Positions 52,120 through 60,791 of a stretch of DNA of 64,000 nucleotides are shown piece after piece (the first letter of the stretch is position 1; each line of letters opens with the position of its first letter). Where the stretch lies: positions 30,687 to 94,686 of the forward strand of contig CAJFUN010000019.1 in the NCBI GenBank assembly GCA_904420205.1. Reading direction: 5' to 3'. Source of the stretch: Candidatus Parachristensenella avicola (lineage in GTDB: Bacteria > Bacillota > Clostridia > Christensenellales > UMGS416). The notes under the pieces were generated by a model. The model saw only the letters and a program-made list of their open reading frames with translations. It did not search any database and was not told the origin of the DNA. A program made the position numbers and the translations under genes.

Positions 52120-52829
52120 ATTGAACACTCCCGAAAATAACCCATTAGCGCATGGTTTGCTGCTTCATATCGTTTCCGGCTCAAGGGTAAAGATTGCCCG
52201 TTTTCCAGCAACACCGTATCGCGGGTGATGCGCCGGATATAACGCAGCGCAACGAGATAAGAACGGTGACACCGAAAGAATCCTTCTCCTAGATCAACCT
52301 CCAGTTGCCGCATCGGCTGGCGGAGCGCATAGCTTTTCCGGATCGTGTAGAGCATGACGGTATGCGATAACGCTTCCAGATAAAGAATTTCATCAATGGG
52401 GATTTGCTCCAGCGCACCGTCAATTTCTAAAACGACGGTACGACGCTGTCGATCCAATGACTCCAACGCCCGGTTCAGGGTAGCGAATAGCTTTTTTTCG
52501 TTTACCGGCTTAAGCAGGTAGTGCAGCGCATCGACTTCGTAGCCCTGATCCATGCAGTCGTTGAAAGCCGTAATGAAAATAATGACCAGCTGCCCACCGC
52601 TCTGGCGGAGCCTGCGGGCCAGCGCAACACCGTCCATGCCAGGCATCTGAATATCCAAAAGAAGGATGTCGAAGACAACGCCGGACGACCAATCAAAGTA
52701 AAAGGCTTCCGCCGTCGTATAGGGCTGAACGCAAAGCGTAATCTCCCTTTGATTCGCCCAGCAGCTGGCCAAAGCCGTAAGATACTGCACCTGCGCCGGA
52801 TCATCGTCGCATACAGCAACCCGCAGCAT
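52116..52829 (-). CDS. LytTR-family response regulator, AgrA-like
   Basis: 237 aa. Receiver with D8-D10 and phosphoacceptor D59 (LLLDIQMPGMDGVALARRLR), then the LytTR DNA-binding domain (IPIDEILYLEALSHTVMLYT, then FFRCHRSYLVALRYIRRITR). LytTR regulators bind pairs of direct repeats; no clear such site was seen by eye before the exporter genes. It shares an operon with its kinase. Confidence 0.92.
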   Translation of the reverse strand: MLRVAVCDDDPAQVQYLTALASCWANQREITLCVQPYTTAEAFYFDWSSGVVFDILLLDIQMPGMDGVALARRLRQSGGQLVIIFITAFNDCMDQGYEVDALHYLLKPVNEKKLFATLNRALESLDRQRRTVVLEIDGALEQIPIDEILYLEALSHTVMLYTIRKSYALRQPMRQLEVDLGEGFFRCHRSYLVALRYIRRITRDTVLLENGQSLPLSRKRYEAANHALMGYFRECSI

Positions 52830-52859
52830 CAGGATTCCCCCTTTTCTCGCTTACCTTTT

Positions 52860-52888
52860 ACTATAGCAAAGGGCAGCGGACAAAACAA
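52860..52888 (-). promoter_or_regulatory. Promoter of the LytTR two-component operon
   Basis: On the minus strand TTGTTT (52888-52883), 17 bases, TATAGT (52865-52860), ending about 30 bases ahead of the ATG. Confidence 0.55.
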
Positions 52889-52926
52889 GACGTATAACAA
52901 GACGGGAAGGCGGGCTGCGCCATTTA

Positions 52927-52953
52927 GAAAAAAAACGGCGCGAAGCGCCGTTT
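52927..52953 (-). terminator. Terminator of the liv operon
   Basis: A nine-bp stem AAACGGCGC/GCGCCGTTT (52933-52941 with 52945-52953) with a GAA loop and a T-run on the minus strand, 15 bases past the livF stop. Confidence 0.87.
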
Positions 52954-52967
52954 GTGGTAGAGAAATC

Positions 52968-53672
52968 TTATGAGCCGCCTAGATAGGCTTTTTTGATGGA
53001 GTCGCTCTCAATGAGTTCACGCCCCGTGCCGGAAAGGGTAATCCGCCCGGACTCCAGCACATAGGCACGCTGGGCAATCTGCAGGGCCATTTCCGCGTTT
53101 TGCTCTACCAGAAGAATGGTGGAGCCGCTTTCGTGTAGCTCGCGGATAATTTGGAAAATCTGCTCCACCAGGATCGGAGCTAAGCCCATGGAGGGTTCAT
53201 CCAGCATCAGCAGCTTAGGATGACTCATGAGCGCACGGCTTATGGCCAGCATTTGCTGTTCTCCGCCGGAGAGTGTGCCGGCAATCTGGTTGCGGCGTTC
53301 CTTCAGCCGTGGAAAGCGGCGAAACACATCCTCAAGATCGCCCTCGGCAACCCTTTTGTGAATATATGCACCCATCTCTAAGTTTTCCTGAACGGTCATC
53401 TGCAGGAAGATACGGCGCCCTTCCGGGACGTGCGCCAATCCTTTGCCAAGCAGCCGATAGCTTTCGCAATGAGTAATATCCTCGCCGCAGAAGGTAATGC
53501 TGCCGGTGCGGGAGCGCAGGAGCCCGGACAGTGTTTTTAGCGTGGTAGACTTACCGGCGCCGTTGGCGCCGATCAGCGCGACGACCTCGCCTTCGTCGAC
53601 GGAAAAGGATACGTCCTTTAGGGCGTGGATTTTCCCATAATAGACGTTAAGCGACTGCACATCAAGCATCAT
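52968..53672 (-). CDS. livF: Branched-chain amino acid ABC transporter ATPase LivF
   Basis: 234 aa, full length. Walker A GANGAGKSTT, signature LSGGEQQMLAISRALM, and Walker B LLMLDEPSMGLAP are those of LivF. It is the second ATPase of the importer and the last gene of the operon; its start overlaps livG. Confidence 0.96.
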   Translation of the reverse strand: MMLDVQSLNVYYGKIHALKDVSFSVDEGEVVALIGANGAGKSTTLKTLSGLLRSRTGSITFCGEDITHCESYRLLGKGLAHVPEGRRIFLQMTVQENLEMGAYIHKRVAEGDLEDVFRRFPRLKERRNQIAGTLSGGEQQMLAISRALMSHPKLLMLDEPSMGLAPILVEQIFQIIRELHESGSTILLVEQNAEMALQIAQRAYVLESGRITLSGTGRELIESDSIKKAYLGGS

Positions 53673-54531
53673 CTTTTTTTGCCCCTTTCCTGCCTAAATA
53701 AGCCTCGATTACGGTAGGATTGGATTTGATATCCTCCGGTGTGCCTTTGGCGATAATTTTACCGTAATCCAGCACGCATATCCCCTCACATATGCCCATA
53801 ACGAGGTTCATATCATGCTCGATCAACATGATGGCGATTCCAAAGGTATCGCGGATTTTTCTAATGTTCTCCATGAGCTCCTGGGTTTCCGAAGGATTCA
53901 TGCCTGCGGCAGGTTCGTCCAGCAGCAGGATCTTGGGCTGGGTGGCTAGCGCGCGAACGATTTCCAGCCGGCGCTGTGCGCCATAGGGAAGGCTCCCAGC
54001 TGGTACGTCTGCCAATTGCTCCAGCGCGAAGATGTTCAGCAGGTCAAGGGCAGCCTGCTTGGACTGCCGCTCAGCCTTGCGGTAACCGAAGCCATGGGTG
54101 ATGGCGGCGACTAGGTTCTCCTTTGTGGCGTTGTGCAGGCCTACCCGCACATTGTCCAGTACGGACATATTGGAAAACAAGCGGATATTCTGAAAGGTAC
54201 GGGCGATGCCCATCTTATTGACCTGCGCGGTGGTTTTCCCGGCGGAAGAAAAGCCATTGATCATGATGGAGCCGCGGGTAGGCGTATAGACGTTGGTCAG
54301 TAGGTTGAAGACCGTCGTCTTGCCCGCACCATTAGGGCCGATCAGCCCAGCAATTTCCGTTTTTCCGATGGTTAGTGAGAAATCGTCCACGGCGGTAAGC
54401 CCGCCGAAATCTATGCCTAGATGATGCGTCTCCAGGACAGGAATTTCCTTTACATCCCGCTCCGGTACATAGGCTCCGCTGGGGTAGGGCACTAGAGGAG
54501 AATCGGGGATACGCGGCTTAGGGCTACTCAT
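53662..54531 (-). CDS. livG: Branched-chain amino acid ABC transporter ATPase LivG
   Basis: 289 aa from the ATG at 54531, nine bases after AAAGGAGG and overlapping the livM stop by eight bases; a longer reading inside livM is not supported. Walker A GPNGAGKTT, then LPYGAQRRLEIVRALA (signature with the LPYG form typical of LivG) and LLLDEPAAGMNP. An N-terminal extension of about 35 residues (PKPRIPDSPLVPYPSGAYVP) precedes the domain and is unusual for LivG. Confidence 0.95.
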   Translation of the reverse strand: MSSPKPRIPDSPLVPYPSGAYVPERDVKEIPVLETHHLGIDFGGLTAVDDFSLTIGKTEIAGLIGPNGAGKTTVFNLLTNVYTPTRGSIMINGFSSAGKTTAQVNKMGIARTFQNIRLFSNMSVLDNVRVGLHNATKENLVAAITHGFGYRKAERQSKQAALDLLNIFALEQLADVPAGSLPYGAQRRLEIVRALATQPKILLLDEPAAGMNPSETQELMENIRKIRDTFGIAIMLIEHDMNLVMGICEGICVLDYGKIIAKGTPEDIKSNPTVIEAYLGRKGAKKDDA

Positions 54532-55543
54532 CAGCGGACGCCTCCTTTCGGGATGGTTTGCGGGTAAGGAAACGGAAAAGATTTGGCAGCGAGATGCGCC
54601 CCTTGAGTTCGGCAAAACGAGGCGAGGCGTTCAGCAGCATAATCGCAATCAGCAGCACGGAATAAGCCAGCATGCGGAAATCAGAGAAATCACGCAAAAC
54701 TTCCGGGAGCATCTGCAGCAGAATGGCCGCGATGATCGACCCTCGGACGGAGCCCATGCCGCCCAGCACGACGATTACCAGAATTTCAATGGACATATTG
54801 TAGTCGAACGTGGCCGGCTTCACATTGGCGAAGCTATGGCCGTACAGACAGCCGGCCGCTCCAGCGAAAAATGCGGCGATCATAAATACGATCAGCTTGA
54901 AATAAGTGACGTTGATGCCAGTAGATTCGGCCGCAATACGGTTATCGCGGATGGCCATGATCGCGCGTCCATAGCGGGATGATTTCAGGTTCATCATCAC
55001 AATGACGGTGATTAGGACCAGGACAAAGGCAAAGGGCAGCAGATCTTTCGTGTTAGAATAAATCGATCCGGTATTCAAACCCAACGCGCCGCCGGTAAAT
55101 TTCAGGTTGGTGATGAGGTTTTTGATAATTTCGCCGCAGGCCAGCGTTACGATCGCTAGATAATCGCCTTTCAGCCGTAACGCGGGCAAGCCAATGATAA
55201 AGCCGAAGACTGCAGCGACCAGGCCGCCTACCAGCATGGATAGAGGCAGCCGCAGCGCCAGAGGCAGGCCGCCGGATAGCGCGATGGAGAGCAAGCAGCC
55301 GCTGAAGAGGCCTACTGACATGAAGCCGGCATGCCCTAAGGACAGTTCGCCCAGCAGGCCCACCACCAGGTTCAGGGAGACGGCCATCACAATATAGGCG
55401 GAAATGGAAATCAGCATATTGGACATCTGCCTGCTGGCATGATTGGTGTACACCAGGATACCAACGACGGCATAAGCAATGACGAGCGCGGCCAGGGTAA
55501 GGCCATTTTTGTTCAGAAGATTTCGTATACGCAGCTTGCTCAT
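54524..55543 (-). CDS. livM: Branched-chain amino acid ABC transporter permease LivM
   Basis: 339 aa from the ATG at 55543, two bases after the livH stop. Eight or more membrane segments and the family loop GLPALRLKGDYLAIVTLACG with EIIKNL (coupling helix) are visible. Tail is charged (RKPSRKEASADE). Confidence 0.95.
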   Translation of the reverse strand: MSKLRIRNLLNKNGLTLAALVIAYAVVGILVYTNHASRQMSNMLISISAYIVMAVSLNLVVGLLGELSLGHAGFMSVGLFSGCLLSIALSGGLPLALRLPLSMLVGGLVAAVFGFIIGLPALRLKGDYLAIVTLACGEIIKNLITNLKFTGGALGLNTGSIYSNTKDLLPFAFVLVLITVIVMMNLKSSRYGRAIMAIRDNRIAAESTGINVTYFKLIVFMIAAFFAGAAGCLYGHSFANVKPATFDYNMSIEILVIVVLGGMGSVRGSIIAAILLQMLPEVLRDFSDFRMLAYSVLLIAIMLLNASPRFAELKGRISLPNLFRFLTRKPSRKEASADE

Positions 55544-55545
55544 GG

Positions 55546-56424
55546 CTATACCTTCTCCTTGATCTGCCTGCCTAGCAGGCCGGTCGGCTTCACGACAAGG
55601 ATAAGAACCAGCACGCCGAAAACAATTGCGTCGGACCACAGCGTTGAGATATAGGTCTTGGAGAACTGCTCGATCATACCAAGCAAGATACCGCCCAGCA
55701 TCGCGCCGGGAATAGAGCCGATTCCCCCGAATACAGCGGCGGTGAAAGCCTTAATGCCGGGCATTGCTCCCGTGGTGGGCTTAATATAAATATAAGTAGC
55801 GCCGTAGAAGATGCTGGCGACAGCGGCCAGGGCGGAGCCGATGGCAAAGGTTAAAGTAATGGTTTTATTGGTGCTGATCCCCATCAATTCGGCCGCTTCT
55901 TTATCCTCCGATACGGCGCGCAGCGCCTTTCCCACGCGGGTTTTGTTGATAAACAGCGTTAACCCTACCATGATGACCGCCGTAGCGGCCAAGGTGACCA
56001 AAGTGATGCCGTCGATGACCACCGCACCGAGATGGAGCTCAGGTAGCGTGATGAGGGTAGGAAAGGCCTTTTGCTCTGAACCGAAAAGAAGAAGGGCCAG
56101 GTTCTGCAGCAGATAGCTGACGCCGATAGCCGTGATTAGGACGGAAAGCGGCGGCGCTTGCCGCAGCGGCTTATAGGCAAGCCGTTCAATCAGCACGCCC
56201 AGCAGCACGCAGACGACGATGCTCATCAGCGCAGCGACCAGTGGAGGCATGCCCAGCTGGAAAGCTGCGACGATCACCGTATAGGCGCCAACCATGATGA
56301 TGTCCCCATGGGCAAAGTTCAGCATCTTTGCAATACCGTAAACCATCGTATAACCCAGCGCGATCAGCGCGTAGATGCTTCCCAGGCTTAAGCTGCTGAT
56401 CAGGGTCTGAATAAAGTGTGTCAT
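55546..56424 (-). CDS. livH: Branched-chain amino acid ABC transporter permease LivH
   Basis: 292 aa with about eight membrane segments. The start SSLSLGSIYALIALGYTMVY and NFAHGDIIMVGAY are diagnostic of LivH; the coupling loop VGKALRAVSEDKEAAELMGI is complete. Confidence 0.96.
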   Translation of the reverse strand: MTHFIQTLISSLSLGSIYALIALGYTMVYGIAKMLNFAHGDIIMVGAYTVIVAAFQLGMPPLVAALMSIVVCVLLGVLIERLAYKPLRQAPPLSVLITAIGVSYLLQNLALLLFGSEQKAFPTLITLPELHLGAVVIDGITLVTLAATAVIMVGLTLFINKTRVGKALRAVSEDKEAAELMGISTNKTITLTFAIGSALAAVASIFYGATYIYIKPTTGAMPGIKAFTAAVFGGIGSIPGAMLGGILLGMIEQFSKTYISTLWSDAIVFGVLVLILVVKPTGLLGRQIKEKV

Positions 56425-56448
56425 CGTTTCTTCCTTCTTATAAAAGCG

Positions 56449-56482
56449 TTCCCTTCCGGCGGGACCACCGGCCGGAAGGGAA
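56449..56482 (-). terminator. Hairpin between livK and livH
   Basis: A perfect 12-bp GC-rich stem (56449-56460 with 56471-56482), followed on the minus strand by only four T. It probably lowers read-through so that the binding protein is made in excess over the membrane parts. Confidence 0.65.
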
Positions 56483-56515
56483 TGCAGTCAACGAATCAGT
56501 GGATAAGGGCCGTGT

Positions 56516-57718
56516 CTATTTGGTGTAAAGCACAGCGGCGCCGTCGTGGATGATCATGGCCTTCGCGTCTTTTACGGTTTCGCCTTCCGCCGTCCAGGTC
56601 ATCGTACCCGTCACGCCGTCCACCGTAATCTCGGGCATGGCGGCTACCAGCTTGCTGTTAAAATCGGCGGCGGAGGGATCGGTAACGCCGGATTTTTCAA
56701 TGGCCGCCTTGATCGCATAGATGGCGTCATAGCCGTCGGCGGCAAATTGATCGGGCGTCGCATCGCCATTGGCCTGCTTATAGGCCTTTACAAAGGACTG
56801 CACGTTTTCCGCCGGGTCATCCGCGGCAAAGGGCGTAAGCAGCATAACGTTTTCGGCAACGGAAACGTCAGAAACCTTGCCCAAGATGCCGTCAAGGCCA
56901 TCGCAACCAAAGTATACCGTGCCTTCCGGAAGCTTACCGGCGGCCTGCGTGAGGAAGGTAGAGGCTTCGGCTGCATAGATCGGAATAAAAACGAGCTTTG
57001 CCCCGGAATCCTTAATCGCATTTATCTGCGTGGAGAAATCCGTGCTTGTATCCTTTGTGAAGGTCTGCACCTCCTTGATGGTGATATTGGAAGCCTGGCA
57101 CTGCGCTTCAAAGGCGCGGTAGAGACCCACTGAATAATCAATATCGCTTTGATAGAATACGGCAACCTCCGTAGCCAGCTGATTATCGGCGATATAGTTG
57201 GCCGAGGCCGTACCTTGGGAGGAATCGGTGAAGCAAACGCGGAAAGCGCTGTCGTTCCCCGTGATGGCGGCATCAGCAGAGGCGGAAGGCGTTAGCACCA
57301 GCAAGCCATCTTCCTTGGCTGCGGCGACGATCGAAGCTGTTTCACCGGAGAGCACGCCGCCTAAGGATACATCCATGCCCTGGTCGATCAGCTTGCCATA
57401 AGCGGCGACTGCACTGTCGGGATCCCCGGCGGAATCCTGATAATTGAGCACGAGTTTCATGCCGTTTACACCGCCGGCAGCGTTGATTTCATCGACGGCA
57501 ATCTGCGCGCCATTGCGGGCGGCGGTGCCATAGTTGGCATAGTCGCCGGTCAGCGGCCCGATTCCGCCGATGAGCACCTCTTTTTCGCCGGAAGCGCTGG
57601 CGTTTTCCTGGGGGGCCGTGGCTTGATTATCCTGCGCCGGTGTGCTGCAGCCGGTCATGCCTACGAGCAGCGCTCCGGCAGCGAGCGCGGTGAAGAACCG
57701 TTTTGTCGTCGTTTTCAT
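56516..57718 (-). CDS. livK: Branched-chain amino acid ABC transporter binding lipoprotein LivK
   Basis: 400 aa. A lipoprotein signal ends in MTGC with C24. The mature part starts with an acidic linker, then VLIGGIGPLTGDYANYGTAA, the typical opening of the Leu/Ile/Val-binding fold; substrate loops such as GVLSGETASIVAAAKEDGLL are in place. It delivers amino acids (or short amides or peptides) to LivHM. RBS GGAGAAGAAGGA is present. Confidence 0.96.
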   Translation of the reverse strand: MKTTTKRFFTALAAGALLVGMTGCSTPAQDNQATAPQENASASGEKEVLIGGIGPLTGDYANYGTAARNGAQIAVDEINAAGGVNGMKLVLNYQDSAGDPDSAVAAYGKLIDQGMDVSLGGVLSGETASIVAAAKEDGLLVLTPSASADAAITGNDSAFRVCFTDSSQGTASANYIADNQLATEVAVFYQSDIDYSVGLYRAFEAQCQASNITIKEVQTFTKDTSTDFSTQINAIKDSGAKLVFIPIYAAEASTFLTQAAGKLPEGTVYFGCDGLDGILGKVSDVSVAENVMLLTPFAADDPAENVQSFVKAYKQANGDATPDQFAADGYDAIYAIKAAIEKSGVTDPSAADFNSKLVAAMPEITVDGVTGTMTWTAEGETVKDAKAMIIHDGAAVLYTK

Positions 57719-57843
57719 TTCCTTCTTCTCCTCATATGAATATTTATTTCAAGCTGCAAGCAGCTTCAAACATCCCAATGGCCTGCTGTAAAAGAAAAGC
57801 GGCTTTGCCGGAAGCAATGCCGCGTAAACGCTTTCCTGAACCC

Positions 57844-58080
57844 TCACCGGGGAGACAGGCGGCTTTCCTGCTTTCGGCAGAAATTCATGAACCATACGCT
57901 GACTACAATGGGAAGCCACAGTCGAATGGATACGAATACCGCCAGCAAGCAGACAATAAGAAAAAGGGACGCGGCCATAAAGGCAGCGTCCATCAACTTG
58001 GCATAAGGTTTGCGAGAGGAAGTAGCCGTGCAAGAATTTGCATGGAGATATGCATGCTTTGCTTGATAAGCGCTAAACAT
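57844..58080 (-). CDS. Small membrane protein ahead of livK
   Basis: 78 aa. The N-terminal 30 residues are polar with three Tyr and several Ala, then a hydrophobic stretch from about 31 to 68 (AAFMAASLFLIVCLLAVFVS and on) that could hold two closely spaced membrane helices, then a basic tail. The ATG at 58080 follows GAGGGGAG and lies about 25 bases from a good promoter, which supports it being real. No family is recognised. It may share the transcript with livK. Confidence 0.55.
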   Translation of the reverse strand: MFSAYQAKHAYLHANSCTATSSRKPYAKLMDAAFMAASLFLIVCLLAVFVSIRLWLPIVVSVWFMNFCRKQESRLSPR

Positions 58081-58111
58081 CTTTCCGGCTCCCCTCTTTT
58101 GATTTTATCCT

Positions 58112-58140
58112 ATTCTAGTCATTCTGTGTGCAATTGTCAA
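58112..58140 (-). promoter_or_regulatory. Promoter upstream of the small membrane protein and liv genes
   Basis: On the minus strand TTGACA (58140-58135), 17 bases, TAGAAT (58117-58112): 11 of 12 matches. Confidence 0.75.
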
Positions 58141-58218
58141 GATGAAAATTGAACCAAAGACAATTTATACCTTGCAAATTTAACAGAATGCATCTCGAAT
58201 TCCTGCAAAACCAGCGGC

Positions 58219-59385
58219 TTAAGCCTCCGTTAGCCGGTTGGCCAGCGCTTCCAGTGCCGCCTCGTCGGCAGGCTTCATGGAGGAACGGATCGAGATAAAG
58301 GGCTCCACTATGTTCAGCGCCTTCATCCCTTCTAGAATGGCTTTCATGCATTTCCCAGCGGAGGGGGCCCAGCTGCCGTTTTCAATCAGCGCCAGCGTGC
58401 GCTTCTGGTAGGCCTTGGCCTTCAGATGCAGCAAAAAATCCTCCATGCAGGGGAACACGCCGCCATCGTAGGAGGCTGCGGCCAGCACGAGGCGGTCATA
58501 TCGGAAGGCGTCCTCCACCGCTTCAGCCATATCGCAGCGAGCCAAATCGTGCAGCACGACCTTGGGCGCGCCTTTGGCCTCGAGCAGCCCGGCCAGCTTA
58601 CGGGCAGCTTCGGCCGTATGACCATGGATGGAGGCGTATGCAATGACAACCCCCTGGTCCTCGGGTTCGTAGCGGCTCCACAGATCATATTTGCCGATAT
58701 AATATCCCAAATTCTCCTTGAGAATGGGGCCGTGCAGCGGGCAAATAATGGCAATATCCAGCGAAGCGGCTTTTTTCAGCAAGGCTTGCACCTGGGCGCC
58801 ATATTTGCCGACGATATTGAAATAGTAACGACGCGCTTCGCAGTCCCAGGGTTCGTCGACGGATAGCGCACCGAATTTGCCGAAGCCGTCGGCAGAAAAA
58901 AGGATCTTTTCGGTCTGCTCATAGCTAACCATGACCTCCGGCCAATGCACCATAGGCGCCATGAAAAACTGGAGGGTATGCCGGCCCAGGCAGAGCGTGT
59001 CGCCTTCCTTCACGACGATGCTGCGTCCGGTTAGGTCTACCGTAAAAAACTGGCCGATCATCGTAAAGGTTTTGGCATTGCCCACCACCTGCATCGTGGG
59101 ATACTTTTCAGCCAGAAGCTGAATGTTGGCAGCGTGATCAGGCTCCATGTGAGAGACGATAAGATAATCCACCGTCCGCCCTTGCAGCACCCGATCCAGG
59201 TTATCCAGCCATTGCTGGGTAGCACGGGTATCGACCGTATCCATCACGGCAACCTTGTCGTCTAGGATTACGTAGCTGTTGTAAGACACGCCATTGGGTA
59301 CGACGTATTGGCTCTCGAAAAGATCGATGGTCGTGTCATCAGCGCCCACGTAACGTATGGAATCGGTAATGGTGATATCCTTCAT
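58219..59385 (-). CDS. FprA-type flavodiiron protein
   Basis: 388 aa from the ATG at 59385, nine bases after GGGAGG; an ATG at 59394 touches the site. The N-terminal metallo-beta-lactamase-like half carries the diiron ligands H79, E81, D83 and H84 (SHMEPDHAAN), a later His in MVHWPEVMV and Asp in SADGFGKFG. The C-terminal half is flavodoxin (VVIAYASIHGHTAEAARKL). Such enzymes reduce oxygen or nitric oxide to harmless products in anaerobes. No rubredoxin domain is fused. Confidence 0.94.
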   Translation of the reverse strand: MKDITITDSIRYVGADDTTIDLFESQYVVPNGVSYNSYVILDDKVAVMDTVDTRATQQWLDNLDRVLQGRTVDYLIVSHMEPDHAANIQLLAEKYPTMQVVGNAKTFTMIGQFFTVDLTGRSIVVKEGDTLCLGRHTLQFFMAPMVHWPEVMVSYEQTEKILFSADGFGKFGALSVDEPWDCEARRYYFNIVGKYGAQVQALLKKAASLDIAIICPLHGPILKENLGYYIGKYDLWSRYEPEDQGVVIAYASIHGHTAEAARKLAGLLEAKGAPKVVLHDLARCDMAEAVEDAFRYDRLVLAAASYDGGVFPCMEDFLLHLKAKAYQKRTLALIENGSWAPSAGKCMKAILEGMKALNIVEPFISIRSSMKPADEAALEALANRLTEA

Positions 59386-59612
59386 ATGTGACATCCTCCC
59401 TTCAAAACTGCATTCAACCGGAGGCCCGTTTTATGCCATCCCGGCGAAGTCCGTCTATCATTATACCCGGTAAAAGGCCTGTTTTCAAGGTCGTATGAAT
59501 GGCACAAACCAAGGCCTGGCGAAATGCAGATCGTTGGGCTGTCATTTATAGGGAAAAGCGGTTTTGCTTTGAGCGCTTACCGATTTTGTGATCGCTAGAT
59601 GCAGCAAGGCCG

Positions 59613-60635
59613 TTACACGGGCGGCGGGTCAAGTTGGAGCAGCCTGTCGTAGATGCTGGCAAGCTGCGCCCGGACGGCCTTATTGGCTCCGCGCGCTAGG
59701 TTTTTCAGCAGACTGTCCTGTCCCCATCGAATATCGGCGCTCCAAAATGCGCGAATGATTGCCACCAAATAGGGATAAAGCCGGCTATGGGCGGCGGAAA
59801 AGGGCCGTTCGGTGCTGTATCCATGAAGGAAAGCGGGAAGGATAAACTGCTCCGGGCAGTCTCCGTAGCTGTCCGGATACGCCATAAGGCGGGACACGAA
59901 CAGCGCCTGCATGACGGCGTCGCAGAACAGGTGGTTATCACCGCAACGATTAAAATCGAAAACGCCTAGGGCGCCGGCGTCTGTGCGGTATAGGTTGCAG
60001 TCGCTCATGTCTCCTTGAACCGCATAGCGGGGTTCAAGGCAGAGCGGAGAGAGCAGGGCTTTATACGCCCCCAACTTACGAACGATTTTTTCATACATGT
60101 CGCCGTCTATTGCGGAAAGCTCCCTGCCGTGGGCGATGAAGTCCGAATCGAGAAAGAGGCTGTTGTGGGTAAAGGGATCGAACAGCACCCCGTTGTCCAC
60201 ATGAAAGGCGGTGCGCTCGGCAATATGATGCATGTTTGCCAGAAGCCGACCCGCCATTTCGGCCGCTTCAGCGTCGAAGACCTGCAGCTCACCCTCCACG
60301 AATTCTTCAACCGTGACAATGACAGGATATCCACCGATCGAATACCATTTGGCATAGTCCGCTCCGTTGCGGTATAGGGTGGGTGTAATAATCCCGTTTG
60401 CCCTTAGCACGGCGGCGAACTGGCTTTGACGCTCTACTAAAGGCAGGGATACGTCGGATTCGTTTTTCAGGCGGATTACGAGGGCGGTCCCGTCGCTAAG
60501 GCAAGCTTTGACGATCAGACGCACTTGCTCCGGCGTATCCTTGCACCGCTCTAATTCGGTAAACGATACCGCCTTTTGCGTTACGCCGTAGTCGCTTAGA
60601 ATAGCGGCAATATCGCCCATGGTAACGGTGAACAT
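59613..60635 (-). CDS. Phosphotransferase-family (APH-like) protein
   Basis: 340 aa from the ATG at 60635, with CAGGAGA upstream. The kinase-like core shows VIRLKNESDVSLPLVERQ near the N lobe (nucleotide Lys), the catalytic loop VQGDMSDCNLYR (Gly-Asp in place of the usual His-Gly-Asp) and the metal loop GVFDFNRCGDNHLF. It resembles choline/homoserine kinase-type proteins; the substrate is unknown. It is separate from, and not closely similar to, the broken gene at 36591. Confidence 0.82.
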   Translation of the reverse strand: MFTVTMGDIAAILSDYGVTQKAVSFTELERCKDTPEQVRLIVKACLSDGTALVIRLKNESDVSLPLVERQSQFAAVLRANGIITPTLYRNGADYAKWYSIGGYPVIVTVEEFVEGELQVFDAEAAEMAGRLLANMHHIAERTAFHVDNGVLFDPFTHNSLFLDSDFIAHGRELSAIDGDMYEKIVRKLGAYKALLSPLCLEPRYAVQGDMSDCNLYRTDAGALGVFDFNRCGDNHLFCDAVMQALFVSRLMAYPDSYGDCPEQFILPAFLHGYSTERPFSAAHSRLYPYLVAIIRAFWSADIRWGQDSLLKNLARGANKAVRAQLASIYDRLLQLDPPPV

Positions 60636-60750
60636 GAAAATCTCCTGATTCTTTGATAGACCCTGCTCGATTCGGTGAATCACGCATGGATTCTCTCGTG
60701 GACTCAAGCAACCGGCCCCGTTGGGGGCTTGGGTTTTAGCTGCACAGAGG

Positions 60751-60783
60751 AAAAAGGGCCGGATGGAGTGTTTCCAACCGGCC
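60751..60783 (-). terminator. Terminator of asnS
   Basis: An 11-bp stem (60757-60767 with 60773-60783) with one mismatch and a T-run on the minus strand, eight bases beyond the asnS stop. Confidence 0.82.
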
Positions 60784-60791
60784 GTAAAATG

